A DNA stretch of 11,399 bases, from contig SXHE01000563.1 in assembly GCA_005773755.1 (NCBI GenBank), positions 1 to 11,399 of the forward strand, given 5' to 3'. Of this stretch, positions 1 to 6,331 are shown piece after piece. The notes beneath the pieces are model-generated. The model was not told where the DNA came from. It did not search any database and saw only the letters and a list, made by a program, of their open reading frames with translations. The position numbers were made by a program, and so were the translations under genes. The first letter of the stretch is position 1. Every line of letters starts with the position of its first letter. The stretch is from Planctomycetia bacterium. GTDB taxonomy: Bacteria; Planctomycetota; Planctomycetia; Gemmatales; Gemmataceae.

Positions 1-1335
1 AAGACGCTTGAAGAGCCGCCGGAACACGTGAAGTTCATCCTTGCGACGACGGAAGTGCAGAAGATCCCGATCACGATCCTGTCGCGGTGCCAGCGGTTCG
101 ACTTCGCCCACGTCGGGCCGACGAAAATCTTCGACCAGTTGAAGCGGATCGTCGAGCGGGAAGGGCACCAGGCCGACGACGATGCGCTGCGGCTGGTGGC
201 CCGCCGCGCGGCCGGGTCAATGCGCGACTCGCAATCGCTGCTCGACCAGCTCCTCGCCTCATCGACCGGCAAGCTCACGGCGGAACACGTCGCGACGGTT
301 CTGGGCACCGCGGGCGATGATCGCGTCATCGAACTCGCGAACGCGATCATTGCCGGGGACGCCAAGACCGCGCTTGATCTCATCGCCGTCTGGGTCGAAC
401 GCGGTCTTCAGGTTGGCGAACTCGTCGAGCAGGTCGTCGAATACTGGCGGGCGATGATGCTCGTGTGCTGCGGCGGAGCCGAGGTGCGCGAGCTGCCGGT
501 CACGCCGAGTCAGTTCGAAGCCGTCAAGAAACACGCGCCCGCGGTCTCGCTCGACGCTATACTCGGAGGGCTAGAAGTCCTGACCGCGACCAAGTCGCGC
601 ATGCGTGGCAGTACACACACGCAGGTGTTGCTCGAAATGGCAGTGGTCCGGTTGTGCCGTCTCGCGGACCTGCGCTCGGTCGCGGACCTCATTCAGTGGG
701 CAGAGGCACACCGCGCGTCGGGCGGCGCGGTGCCCGTTGTTGCTGCTCCCGTGCGCCCGACGCCGGCGGCCGAGCCGGTAAAAAAAAACGACCTGATGGC
801 GGCTAAACTGCCTGGACCGGATTCCCCTGTTGCCAGCTTGTCAACGGTCGCGCTCACGGAATCCGCACTTCCAGACGTGTGGGCACGCTTCCTCCAATAC
901 ATGGGGGAAAGGTCGCCGATCCTCGCGAAACAGCTTAGCTTCTCCAGCTCACATGCAATTCTTGGGCCAAATGCACTAGCAATCCGGTTCCCAGCGGTGT
1001 ATAGTGACGCCAGAGAAGCGTGTGCGGGCGAATCGGCCGTGCAGCGGATGCAGGACGCACTTAAACGCGTCACCGGTCAGGCGATCACGATCCGCCTCGA
1101 AACCGACGCCCGCGCCGAGGCACCGAACGGCACGCTCCCGACGGTCGTGCAACAGCCGGCGGACCGCAAGCGGTCGCTCACCTCGCTGCCGATGTTTAAG
1201 CGGGCCAGCGAGGTACTCGGCGCGCAAGTTTGGCACGTTGACGACGACTTTAACCCGGTCGCCCCGCCGCGCCCCGACGCGAAGCCGGATAACGGCGAGG
1301 ACGAGGACACCGAGACCGCAACCGACGAGGGCTGA
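1..1335 (+). CDS. dnaX: DNA polymerase III subunit gamma/tau (5' truncated by window edge)
   Basis: This is the clamp-loader ATPase that places the beta clamp on primed DNA; the tau form also tethers the polymerase core and helicase. The reading frame is open from base 1, so the P-loop and zinc-binding part (roughly the first 115-120 residues, judged against E. coli) lie outside the window. Visible residues begin at the LEEPPEHVKF segment, followed by sensor 1 (FILATTE, about 12-18), the arginine-finger motif ILSRC (26-30) and a sensor-2-like AAGSMRD. The helical collar (domain III) follows. After a low-complexity Pro/Ala linker and a nine-A run (780-788), the tau-type C-terminal domain runs from about residue 285 to 370, and the protein ends in an acidic tail. 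The TGA at 1333-1335 lies 4 bases before the ybaB start, so the two are co-transcribed. The identification is secure. Confidence 0.96.
   Translation, partial: KTLEEPPEHVKFILATTEVQKIPITILSRCQRFDFAHVGPTKIFDQLKRIVEREGHQADDDALRLVARRAAGSMRDSQSLLDQLLASSTGKLTAEHVATVLGTAGDDRVIELANAIIAGDAKTALDLIAVWVERGLQVGELVEQVVEYWRAMMLVCCGGAEVRELPVTPSQFEAVKKHAPAVSLDAILGGLEVLTATKSRMRGSTHTQVLLEMAVVRLCRLADLRSVADLIQWAEAHRASGGAVPVVAAPVRPTPAAEPVKKNDLMAAKLPGPDSPVASLSTVALTESALPDVWARFLQYMGERSPILAKQLSFSSSHAILGPNALAIRFPAVYSDAREACAGESAVQRMQDALKRVTGQAITIRLETDARAEAPNGTLPTVVQQPADRKRSLTSLPMFKRASEVLGAQVWHVDDDFNPVAPPRPDAKPDNGEDEDTETATDEG
763..806 (+). other. Candidate dnaX slippage site: A9 run with stops in both other frames
   Basis: Nine consecutive A occupy 780-788, read as GTA AAA AAA AAC in the tau frame. 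A 5-bp GC hairpin (763-767 with 774-778, 6-nt loop) lies just upstream. One extra A, or a -1 ribosomal shift, leads through CGA CCT GAT GGC GGC to TAA at 804-806. One A lost, or a +1 shift, leads through ACG ACC to TGA at 794-796. Either event gives a protein ending after domain III, the E. coli gamma architecture. It is known that E. coli dnaX makes gamma by -1 frameshifting on an A-rich heptamer and that Thermus thermophilus dnaX does so by transcriptional slippage on a nine-A run. That it works here is inferred. Confidence 0.65.
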
Positions 1336-1339
1336 TGCG

Positions 1340-1693
1340 ATGTTCAAGGAACTCGGCGCGATGATGAGCCTCCTGAAGAACCAGGGCAAGATTCAGGAGG
1401 AGGTGCAAAAGTTTCAGGCATCGGTCGGCAACATTACCGCGGAGGCCAGCAGCGGTGCCGGTTACGTCACAGTCAAGGTGAACGGTCGCATGGAGGTGCT
1501 GAGCTTGCGCATCTCCGAAGACGCGCTGAAGCTCAACGACCGTGAGATGCTCGAAGACCTCGTCGCGGCTGCGACCAACCAGGCGCTCACGAAAGTGCGG
1601 ACGCAACTCGCGGAGGAGAGCCAGAAGATGGCCGCGAGCATCGGGCTGCCGCCGGGAATGCTCGGTGGCGGGTTCCCCGGAATGGGCGGGTGA
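1340..1693 (+). CDS. ybaB: YbaB/EbfC family nucleoid-associated protein
   Basis: A 117-residue protein, the usual length for the YbaB/EbfC family, whose members are small dimeric DNA-binding proteins with an alpha-beta-alpha fold. The N-terminal helix (about 1-30) is followed by the family's central strand region (GAGYVTVKVNGRMEV, about 36-50), then a long C-terminal helix with ALTKVRTQLAEESQKM. The tail is rich in Gly, Pro and Met (about 98-117), also common in the family. The ATG at 1340 was chosen because it starts the conserved helix and sits 4 bases after the dnaX stop; no strong Shine-Dalgarno precedes it, so translational coupling to dnaX is likely. The dnaX-ybaB-recR order is conserved in many bacteria. 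The cellular role, linked to nucleoid structure or recombination, is not settled in the family. Confidence 0.93.
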   Translation: MFKELGAMMSLLKNQGKIQEEVQKFQASVGNITAEASSGAGYVTVKVNGRMEVLSLRISEDALKLNDREMLEDLVAAATNQALTKVRTQLAEESQKMAASIGLPPGMLGGGFPGMGG

Positions 1694-1751
1694 GTGTGTG
1701 TTCTGTAGCCGGCCACAGTGAGGTCGGAGGAGCTATGCGACTCGTCCGGCA

Positions 1752-1770
1752 CCGGGGTCTCAGACCCCGG
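1752..1770. repeat. Perfect 9-bp inverted repeat in the recR leader
   Basis: CCGGGGTCT (1752-1760) and AGACCCCGG (1762-1770) are perfect reverse complements separated by one base. As RNA it would fold as a 7-bp GC-rich stem with a 5-nt loop. It lies 26 bases before the recR GTG and just ahead of the Shine-Dalgarno region (GGGAGGGAG, 1782-1790). There is no T tract, so it is not a typical terminator. It may be a protein-binding site, a leader hairpin that affects recR translation, or one copy of a dispersed intergenic palindrome. Confidence 0.5.
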
Positions 1771-1795
1771 CCACGGAAGGCGGGAGGGAGCAGAC

Positions 1796-2395
1796 GTGTC
1801 CGAACCGGCGGGGGTTATCGCGGAGCTGCTGGACGAGCTGACGAAGCTTCCCGGCATCGGTCCAAAGAGCGCGGAGCGCATCGCCCACTTCTTGCTCTCC
1901 GGCGACCGCGGCAACGCGGTGCTCCTGGCCGACGCGCTGCGAACGGTGGCTGAGAAGGTGCGGCCGTGTCGCGAGTGCTTCAATCTGACCGACGCCGATC
2001 TGTGCCCGATCTGTGCCGATCCCAAGCGCGACGCGGCGCTCCTCTGTGTAGTCGAAACGCCGCGCGACGTGAATTCGTTCGAGCGCGCCGGTAACTTCCG
2101 GGGTTTGTACCACGTACTCGGTGGCCGGCTCGCCCCCCTCGATGGCATGGGGCCGGAACGTCTTACATTCACGGCGCTGGTCGAGCGAGTCCGCAAGGGC
2201 GGGGTGCGCGAAGTGATTCTCGCGACCAGTCCGACCCTCGAAGGCGATGGTACGGCGCTCTTTGCGTCGAACGTGCTCGCGCCAACCGGTGTTTCGGTCA
2301 CTCGACTGGCACGCGGCTTGCCGAGTGGGAGCTCCCTTGAACTCGCGAACGCGCAAATGCTCGCGGACGCCCTCGAAGGCAGAAGAGTGTTTTGA
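1796..2395 (+). CDS. recR: Recombination mediator RecR
   Basis: RecR works with RecO (and RecF) to load RecA on gapped single-stranded DNA coated with SSB. The protein is 199 residues, the family's normal size. In order it has a helix-hairpin-helix (LPGIGPKSAERIAHFLL, about 18-34), a C4 zinc finger (Cys58, Cys61, Cys70, Cys73, nearly the E. coli numbering), and a Toprim domain starting near residue 82 with Glu87 in VVETPRD. The conserved C-terminal TRLARGLPSGSSLE segment is present. The GTG at 1796 was chosen because it gives the normal N-terminus and follows GGGAGGGAG with 5-6 bases of spacing. An in-frame GTG at 1718 would add 26 residues not typical of RecR. The gene follows ybaB by 102 bases. 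Identification is secure; the start is likely. Confidence 0.95.
   Translation: MSEPAGVIAELLDELTKLPGIGPKSAERIAHFLLSGDRGNAVLLADALRTVAEKVRPCRECFNLTDADLCPICADPKRDAALLCVVETPRDVNSFERAGNFRGLYHVLGGRLAPLDGMGPERLTFTALVERVRKGGVREVILATSPTLEGDGTALFASNVLAPTGVSVTRLARGLPSGSSLELANAQMLADALEGRRVF
2307..2322 (+). promoter_or_regulatory. Sigma-54-type -24/-12 sequence inside recR, upstream of rpoN
   Basis: TGGCAC (2307-2312), five bases, then TTGC (2318-2321) matches the sigma-54 consensus TGGCAC-N5-TTGC, with the GG and GC dinucleotides exactly 12 bases apart. The last consensus position (A/T) is C here. A transcript would start near 2333, about 170 bases before the rpoN ATG, which would suggest autoregulation. 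However, these bases encode the conserved RecR residues LARGLP, so the match may be accidental. No activator binding site was recognised upstream. Confidence 0.3.
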
Positions 2396-2504
2396 ACGGG
2401 GGCACGGGCCGCAAGAGCAGCGCCCGCGCCGGGTATGTGTGAGTGATTCGCCGAACGAACCGGCACCGCGCCCGCGTGCCGTCGCCCGATGGGAGTTGGA
2501 GACA

Positions 2505-4115
2505 ATGAGCGGACCGCAATTGGGCATGAACATCGTCATACGGACGGACCTGCGGACGATCCTCGCCCCGCGCATGATTCAGTCGATGGAGATTCTCCAA
2601 CTCCCCATCGCCGACCTCCAGGCCAAGATCGAAGAGGCGCTGCAAGAGAACCCGTTCCTTGAACTGAAAGAGAAACACGCAGAGGTGGACGAGAACGCCC
2701 CCACGGAGTTCAACCCCGACGCGCCGTTGAAGCACGACGAGACCGGAGACCTGGAGTTCAACCGGCTCGAAGAGTTGAATCGCGACTGGGACGACCACTT
2801 CAACGAGGAGCACCGCGGCAGCCGCGGGGCCATTGAAGAGCAGGGCGACCGCAAGCTCGAAGCTATGGCGAACATGCCCGACCGGGCACCGTCGCTGCAA
2901 GACTACCTCGCGGATCAGCTCGGCGAACTCGAACTGGACGAGAACGAGCGCCGGCTCGCCCGGCACATCTGCAGCTTCATCGACCGTACCGGGTATCTGG
3001 GCGCGCGGCTCAAGGTGCGCAAGCACAAGGAGAAGGATCGCGACGAGGACGAGCCGGAGAAGCCCAAGAAGAAGAAGCCGGACGACGAGAACGATGAGGA
3101 ACTGTACAGCGACGTGTTTCGCACAGTGCCGCTGACCGAGATCGCGGCGCTGTACGACGCACCCACGACCGAGGCGGACGTCGAGGACACACTGGTTCAC
3201 ACGGTCCAGAAGCTGGAACCGGCCGGGGTCGGGGCGCGCGACCTCAAGGAGTGCCTGCTGCTCCAGGTTCCGCAGGACGCGCCGCTGGCGGACGCGATGC
3301 GGCTCATCATTCGCGACCACCTCGAAGACGTCGGCGCGAACCGGCTCCCGGTGATCCAGAAGTCCACCCGCTTCGAGTTGCACACCATTCAGGAAGCAAT
3401 CGCGGAGATCCAGCACCTCGACCCGAAGCCGGGCCTGAAATTCAGCGACTCCGGCACGCGGTACATCATGCCCGATGTCGTGGTGGAGCGCGCCGACGAC
3501 GACTCGTACTCGGCCCGGCTCACCGACGAGTGGGTGCCGCGCATCCGCGTCAGCAAGCGCGTCGTCGATCTGTGCCGCCAGCAAGACCTCGACGACAAGG
3601 TGAAGGAGGAGCTGCGCAAGAAGCTGCAATCCGCCGACTGGCTCGTGAAGGCCGTCGAGCAGCGCCGCAACACGCTGCTGAGGGTGACCAACGCCATCAT
3701 CGACCACCAACGGGCGTTCCTCGACTTCGGCCCGGAACACATTCAACCGCTGAAGATGCAGCAGATCGCCGACCAGGTGAAGGTTCACGTCACGACCGTT
3801 AGCCGGGCGGTGGACGACAAGTGGGTGCAGACCCCGCGCGGCGTTTTCCCGCTCAAGCGGTTCTTCGGCGGCGGCAAGGCCAAGAACGAGAACGACTCGA
3901 ACAGCGAGGTCGTCGCGTACGAGGTGATGAAGCAGAAGCTCCTCGAACTCGTTTCCAACGAGGACAAATCCAACCCGCTGTCCGACGAGGAACTGGTCTC
4001 ACGGCTAAAGGCCGCCGATTGCCCGGTGGCGCGGCGCACCGTGACCAAGTACCGCAAGATGCTGAACATCCCCAGCAGCCGCCAGCGGAAAGACTGGTCG
4101 CTCGCCGCGACGTAA
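2505..4115 (+). CDS. rpoN: RNA polymerase sigma-54 factor
   Basis: Sigma-54 directs RNA polymerase to -24/-12 promoters and depends on AAA+ activators. The N-terminal activator-interacting region has the usual Gln/Leu-rich sequence (MIQSMEILQLPIADLQ, then ENPFLEL, about residues 24-54), followed by an acidic region II (about 58-115). The core-binding domain contains EPAGVGARDLKECLLLQ (from 238). The helix-turn-helix is at about 418-440 (MQQIADQVKVHVTTVSRAV), followed by the conserved VQTPRGVFPLKRFF. The RpoN box is ARRTVTKYR (509-517), the signature of the family. At 536 residues it is longer than the usual 450-500, partly because of a Lys/Glu/Asp-rich insert at about 170-201. The ATG at 2505 was chosen because it begins the conserved region and has purine-rich GGGAG and GGAG stretches upstream. 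In-frame codons further upstream overlap recR and are not sigma-54-like. Confidence 0.96.
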   Translation: MSGPQLGMNIVIRTDLRTILAPRMIQSMEILQLPIADLQAKIEEALQENPFLELKEKHAEVDENAPTEFNPDAPLKHDETGDLEFNRLEELNRDWDDHFNEEHRGSRGAIEEQGDRKLEAMANMPDRAPSLQDYLADQLGELELDENERRLARHICSFIDRTGYLGARLKVRKHKEKDRDEDEPEKPKKKKPDDENDEELYSDVFRTVPLTEIAALYDAPTTEADVEDTLVHTVQKLEPAGVGARDLKECLLLQVPQDAPLADAMRLIIRDHLEDVGANRLPVIQKSTRFELHTIQEAIAEIQHLDPKPGLKFSDSGTRYIMPDVVVERADDDSYSARLTDEWVPRIRVSKRVVDLCRQQDLDDKVKEELRKKLQSADWLVKAVEQRRNTLLRVTNAIIDHQRAFLDFGPEHIQPLKMQQIADQVKVHVTTVSRAVDDKWVQTPRGVFPLKRFFGGGKAKNENDSNSEVVAYEVMKQKLLELVSNEDKSNPLSDEELVSRLKAADCPVARRTVTKYRKMLNIPSSRQRKDWSLAAT

Positions 4116-4146
4116 CCGCTCTGATATACGCTGCGGCTCACGGGAC

Positions 4147-4173
4147 ACCCCGCTGGTTATCCGGCGGGGTTTT
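4147..4173 (+). terminator. Intrinsic terminator of rpoN
   Basis: ACCCCGCTGG (4147-4156) pairs with CCGGCGGGGT (4161-4170) in a 10-bp stem with one G-U pair and a TTAT loop. It is followed by a T run (4170-4173) and a second T cluster at 4176-4178. It lies 31 bases after the rpoN stop and should end the dnaX-ybaB-recR-rpoN transcripts. Confidence 0.85.
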
Positions 4174-4181
4174 CCGTTTGG

Positions 4182-4187
4182 TATAAT
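4182..4187 (+). promoter_or_regulatory. -10 element (TATAAT) for a probable leaderless transcript
   Basis: A perfect TATAAT ends 7 bases before the ATG at 4195, so the expected transcription start falls on or next to the start codon. No Shine-Dalgarno sequence is visible between the rpoN terminator and the ATG. No good -35 hexamer is present at 16-18 bases; that position overlaps the terminator stem. A leaderless mRNA would explain both the spacing and the missing ribosome binding site. Confidence 0.6.
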
Positions 4188-4194
4188 CTCCGCT

Positions 4195-5763
4195 ATGACC
4201 TCTCCAACGACATCGTTCGACGAGCACGAGGCTGCGATCCGGATGGGCGGAGGCGCGAACGCCGTCGAGCGCCAGCACGAGAAGCACCGACTGACAGCGC
4301 GCGAGCGGGTCACGAACCTCATCGACCCCGGCTCCGAGTGGTTCGAGCTGGGGCTGTGGGCCGCGTGGGGCATGTACAAGGAGTGGGGCGGCGCGCCGTC
4401 CGCGGGCGTCGTCACCGGCGTTGGTGTCGTGGGCGGGCGGCGCGCGATGGTGATCGCCAACGACGCAACAGTGAAGGCCGGCGCGTTCTTTCCGATGACG
4501 TGTAAGAAGGTGCTTCGCGCGCAGCGCATCGCCACCGAGAACCGCTTGCCGCTGGTGTACCTCGTCGATTCCGCAGGTGTGTTCCTACCCCTTCAGGATG
4601 AAGTCTTCCCCGACGAGGACGATTTCGGTCGCATCTTCCGTAACAACGCGGTCATCTCGGCCGCGGGCATCCCGCAATTCGCGGCGATCATGGGCAACTG
4701 CGTCGCCGGTGGCGGCTACCTGCCAGTGCTATGCGACACACTGCTCATGACCGAGGGGAGCGGCCTGTACCTCGCCGGCCCCGCGCTGGTGAAAGCCGCT
4801 ATCGGGCAAGTGGTCGATTCGGAGTCGCTCGGCGGCGCGCTGATGCACGCTTCCGTCAGCGGCACCATCGACTTCCGCGAACCCACCGACGACGCCTGCC
4901 TCGAGCGCCTGCGGCGGCTGCTCGGCGCTCTACCTCAAGACACTAACACCGGCGCGACAAACTCACCCGTCGCAACAGGCGTGGAGTGGCATTCCTTCAC
5001 CAAGCCCGAATACGACGTGCGCGACCTGCTGAAACTGGTGCTCGACGGTGCCCCGTTCGACGAGTATAAGGCCGACTACGGCCAGACCATTGTGTGCGGT
5101 TGGGGCGAACTCGGCGCGCGGCGCGTCGGCATCGTCGCGAACCAGAAGCAGCGCGTGAAGTCGGCCGCGGGGCCGGTGCAGTTCGGCGGCGTCATCTACG
5201 TCGACTCCGCGGAGAAGGCCGCGCGCTTCGTCATGGACTGCAATCAACTGCGCGTGCCCATCCTGTTCGTCCAGAACGTGAACGGATTTATGGTGGGCAA
5301 GGACTCCGAACAGAGCGGGATCATCAAGGCCGGGGCAAAGCTGGTGAACGCGATCTCCAATAGCGTCGTCCCGAAACTGACGCTCATCACCGGCGGCAGT
5401 TACGGGGCCGGCAACTACGCAATGTGCGGTAAGGCGTTCGACCCGCGGTTCATCCTCGCGTGGCCCGGCGCGCAGTACGCTGTGATGGGCGGTGCGCAGG
5501 CCGCGAGCACGCTGCTCGACGTGCAGGTGCAAGCCCTGAAGCGCGCCGGTAAGGAACCGGACGCGGACGAACTGGCCGCACTTCGCGACAAGGTGAAGGC
5601 CAGTTACGAAGAGCAAACCGACATCCGCTACGCCGCGGCGCGGCTGTGGGTGGACGCGATCATCAGGCCCGAAGACTCCCGAGCCGCGCTGCTGACCGCG
5701 CTCGCGGTCGCAACGCGCCACGACGACGGCCGGCTGTTCAAGACCGGTGTGTTTCAGGTGTAA
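4195..5763 (+). CDS. Acyl-CoA carboxylase carboxyltransferase (beta) subunit, methylcrotonyl-CoA carboxylase-like
   Basis: A 522-residue carboxyltransferase that would move CO2 from carboxybiotin to an acyl-CoA. It has two crotonase-like halves. The N-terminal half contains FFPMTCKKVLRAQRIA, the LVDSAGVFLPLQDEVFP segment and the oxyanion-type glycines GGGYLP (172-177). The C-terminal half contains NGFMVG, GGSYGAGNYAMCG (from 400) and VMGGAQAAS. LPLQDEVFPD and GAGNYAMCG point to the methylcrotonyl-CoA carboxylase beta group (leucine degradation) more than to propionyl-CoA carboxylase, but the substrate cannot be fixed from sequence. No biotin carboxylase or biotin carrier gene is in the window, so the alpha subunit must be elsewhere. 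A segment at about 242-260 (DTNTGATNSPVATG) looks like a variable loop. The start follows a TATAAT by 7 bases and seems leaderless. The gene ends 40 bases before the next one. Confidence 0.9.
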   Translation: MTSPTTSFDEHEAAIRMGGGANAVERQHEKHRLTARERVTNLIDPGSEWFELGLWAAWGMYKEWGGAPSAGVVTGVGVVGGRRAMVIANDATVKAGAFFPMTCKKVLRAQRIATENRLPLVYLVDSAGVFLPLQDEVFPDEDDFGRIFRNNAVISAAGIPQFAAIMGNCVAGGGYLPVLCDTLLMTEGSGLYLAGPALVKAAIGQVVDSESLGGALMHASVSGTIDFREPTDDACLERLRRLLGALPQDTNTGATNSPVATGVEWHSFTKPEYDVRDLLKLVLDGAPFDEYKADYGQTIVCGWGELGARRVGIVANQKQRVKSAAGPVQFGGVIYVDSAEKAARFVMDCNQLRVPILFVQNVNGFMVGKDSEQSGIIKAGAKLVNAISNSVVPKLTLITGGSYGAGNYAMCGKAFDPRFILAWPGAQYAVMGGAQAASTLLDVQVQALKRAGKEPDADELAALRDKVKASYEEQTDIRYAAARLWVDAIIRPEDSRAALLTALAVATRHDDGRLFKTGVFQV

Positions 5764-5803
5764 ACCGACCTTCGACGCCAGCCCCTAACCCCGGAGTGCT
5801 TTC

Positions 5804-6238
5804 ATGTTCGCGCTCACGACCGTTCTCGCCTCGATCCTGGCCGCTCCGGTCGCGGCGGATGCGCCGACCGACACCAAGACCGAACTTGCCAAGTGGCAAG
5901 GCACCTGGGAGGTCGAGTTGCAACTGACCGACGGCAAGGAAGCGCCTGCGAAGGAGCGCCGTATCAAGAAGGTCGTCGTCCAAGGTGACGTGTGGGAGGT
6001 GTACTTCAAGGACGCCGATGAGCCGGTCAAGGGCACGATCAAGCTCGATTTGAGCGGGCCGATCAAGGGGATCGACGTGACCATAGGCAAGAACGTGGTG
6101 AAGGCCGCGTACCTGGTCGACGGCGACCGGATTGTGCTCGCCGTGGGCGACGTGGACGGCGCGCGGCCGAAGGACTTCTCCACATCTACCGGCACCGGTA
6201 CCGGCGGCATCCTCATCTACAAGCGGGTCAAGAAGTAG
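5804..6238 (+). CDS. Small exported protein, TIGR03067-like planctomycete family
   Basis: A 144-residue protein with a short signal-like N-terminus: no strong basic region, a hydrophobic stretch at about 2-17, and an AAPVAADA sequence that could be cut after about residue 19. The mature part begins with LAKWQGTWEVELQLTDGKE, similar to the LQGTWKV...DGK opening of TIGR03067-type proteins, which are numerous in Gemmata-like planctomycetes and have no known function. It continues as alternating strands, compatible with a small beta-barrel, and ends GGILIYKRVKK, again like that family. The ATG at 5804 has GGAG at 5793-5796, a 7-base spacing. It is the last + strand gene before a convergent set and may be co-transcribed with the carboxyltransferase. 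The family assignment is from memory of the pattern; export is inferred. Confidence 0.75.
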   Translation: MFALTTVLASILAAPVAADAPTDTKTELAKWQGTWEVELQLTDGKEAPAKERRIKKVVVQGDVWEVYFKDADEPVKGTIKLDLSGPIKGIDVTIGKNVVKAAYLVDGDRIVLAVGDVDGARPKDFSTSTGTGTGGILIYKRVKK

Positions 6239-6239
6239 T

Positions 6240-6330
6240 GGGAATAGCGGATTGCGGATTGGAAGACAGAGGATGCCACTCCAGTTCTGTCTTCCAATCC
6301 GCACTCCGCACTCCGCACTCCGCAATTCCC
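6240..6330. repeat. Palindromic intergenic element with heptamer repeats between convergent genes
   Basis: A perfect 17-bp inverted repeat (6254-6270 and 6286-6302, 15-nt loop) sits between the small exported gene and the RNA ligase gene, which converge. The left side has two direct copies of GCGGATT (6247-6253, 6254-6260). The right side has three copies of ACTCCGC (6303-6323), whose complement GCGGAGT is one base from the left unit. GGGAAT (6240-6245) and ATTCCC (6325-6330) close the element as outer inverted repeats. It fills nearly all the gap (6239-6331). As RNA it would fold strongly on either strand and may act as a two-way terminator, though no T run follows. Confidence 0.75.
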
Positions 6331-6331
6331 G

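Noticed and set aside
2400..2436. GC-rich imperfect hairpin after recR as a terminator
   Set aside because: The GGGC/GCCC arms are short with a long loop and no T run follows, so no terminator is called between recR and rpoN.
2247..2504. Upstream in-frame extension of rpoN starting inside recR
   Set aside because: The added 86 residues are Arg/Pro-rich, overlap recR in another frame and have no sigma-54 character; the conserved N-terminus begins at 2505.
2298..3788. Long open frame (496 codons) on the - strand opposite rpoN
   Set aside because: It is the antisense shadow of a GC-rich gene: the product is Val/Leu/Arg-rich without family motifs, and the + strand carries a complete sigma-54 with its RpoN box.
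4963..5721. 252-codon - strand frame opposite the carboxyltransferase
   Set aside because: No recognisable motif or ribosome site; fully covered by a clear carboxyltransferase on the + strand.
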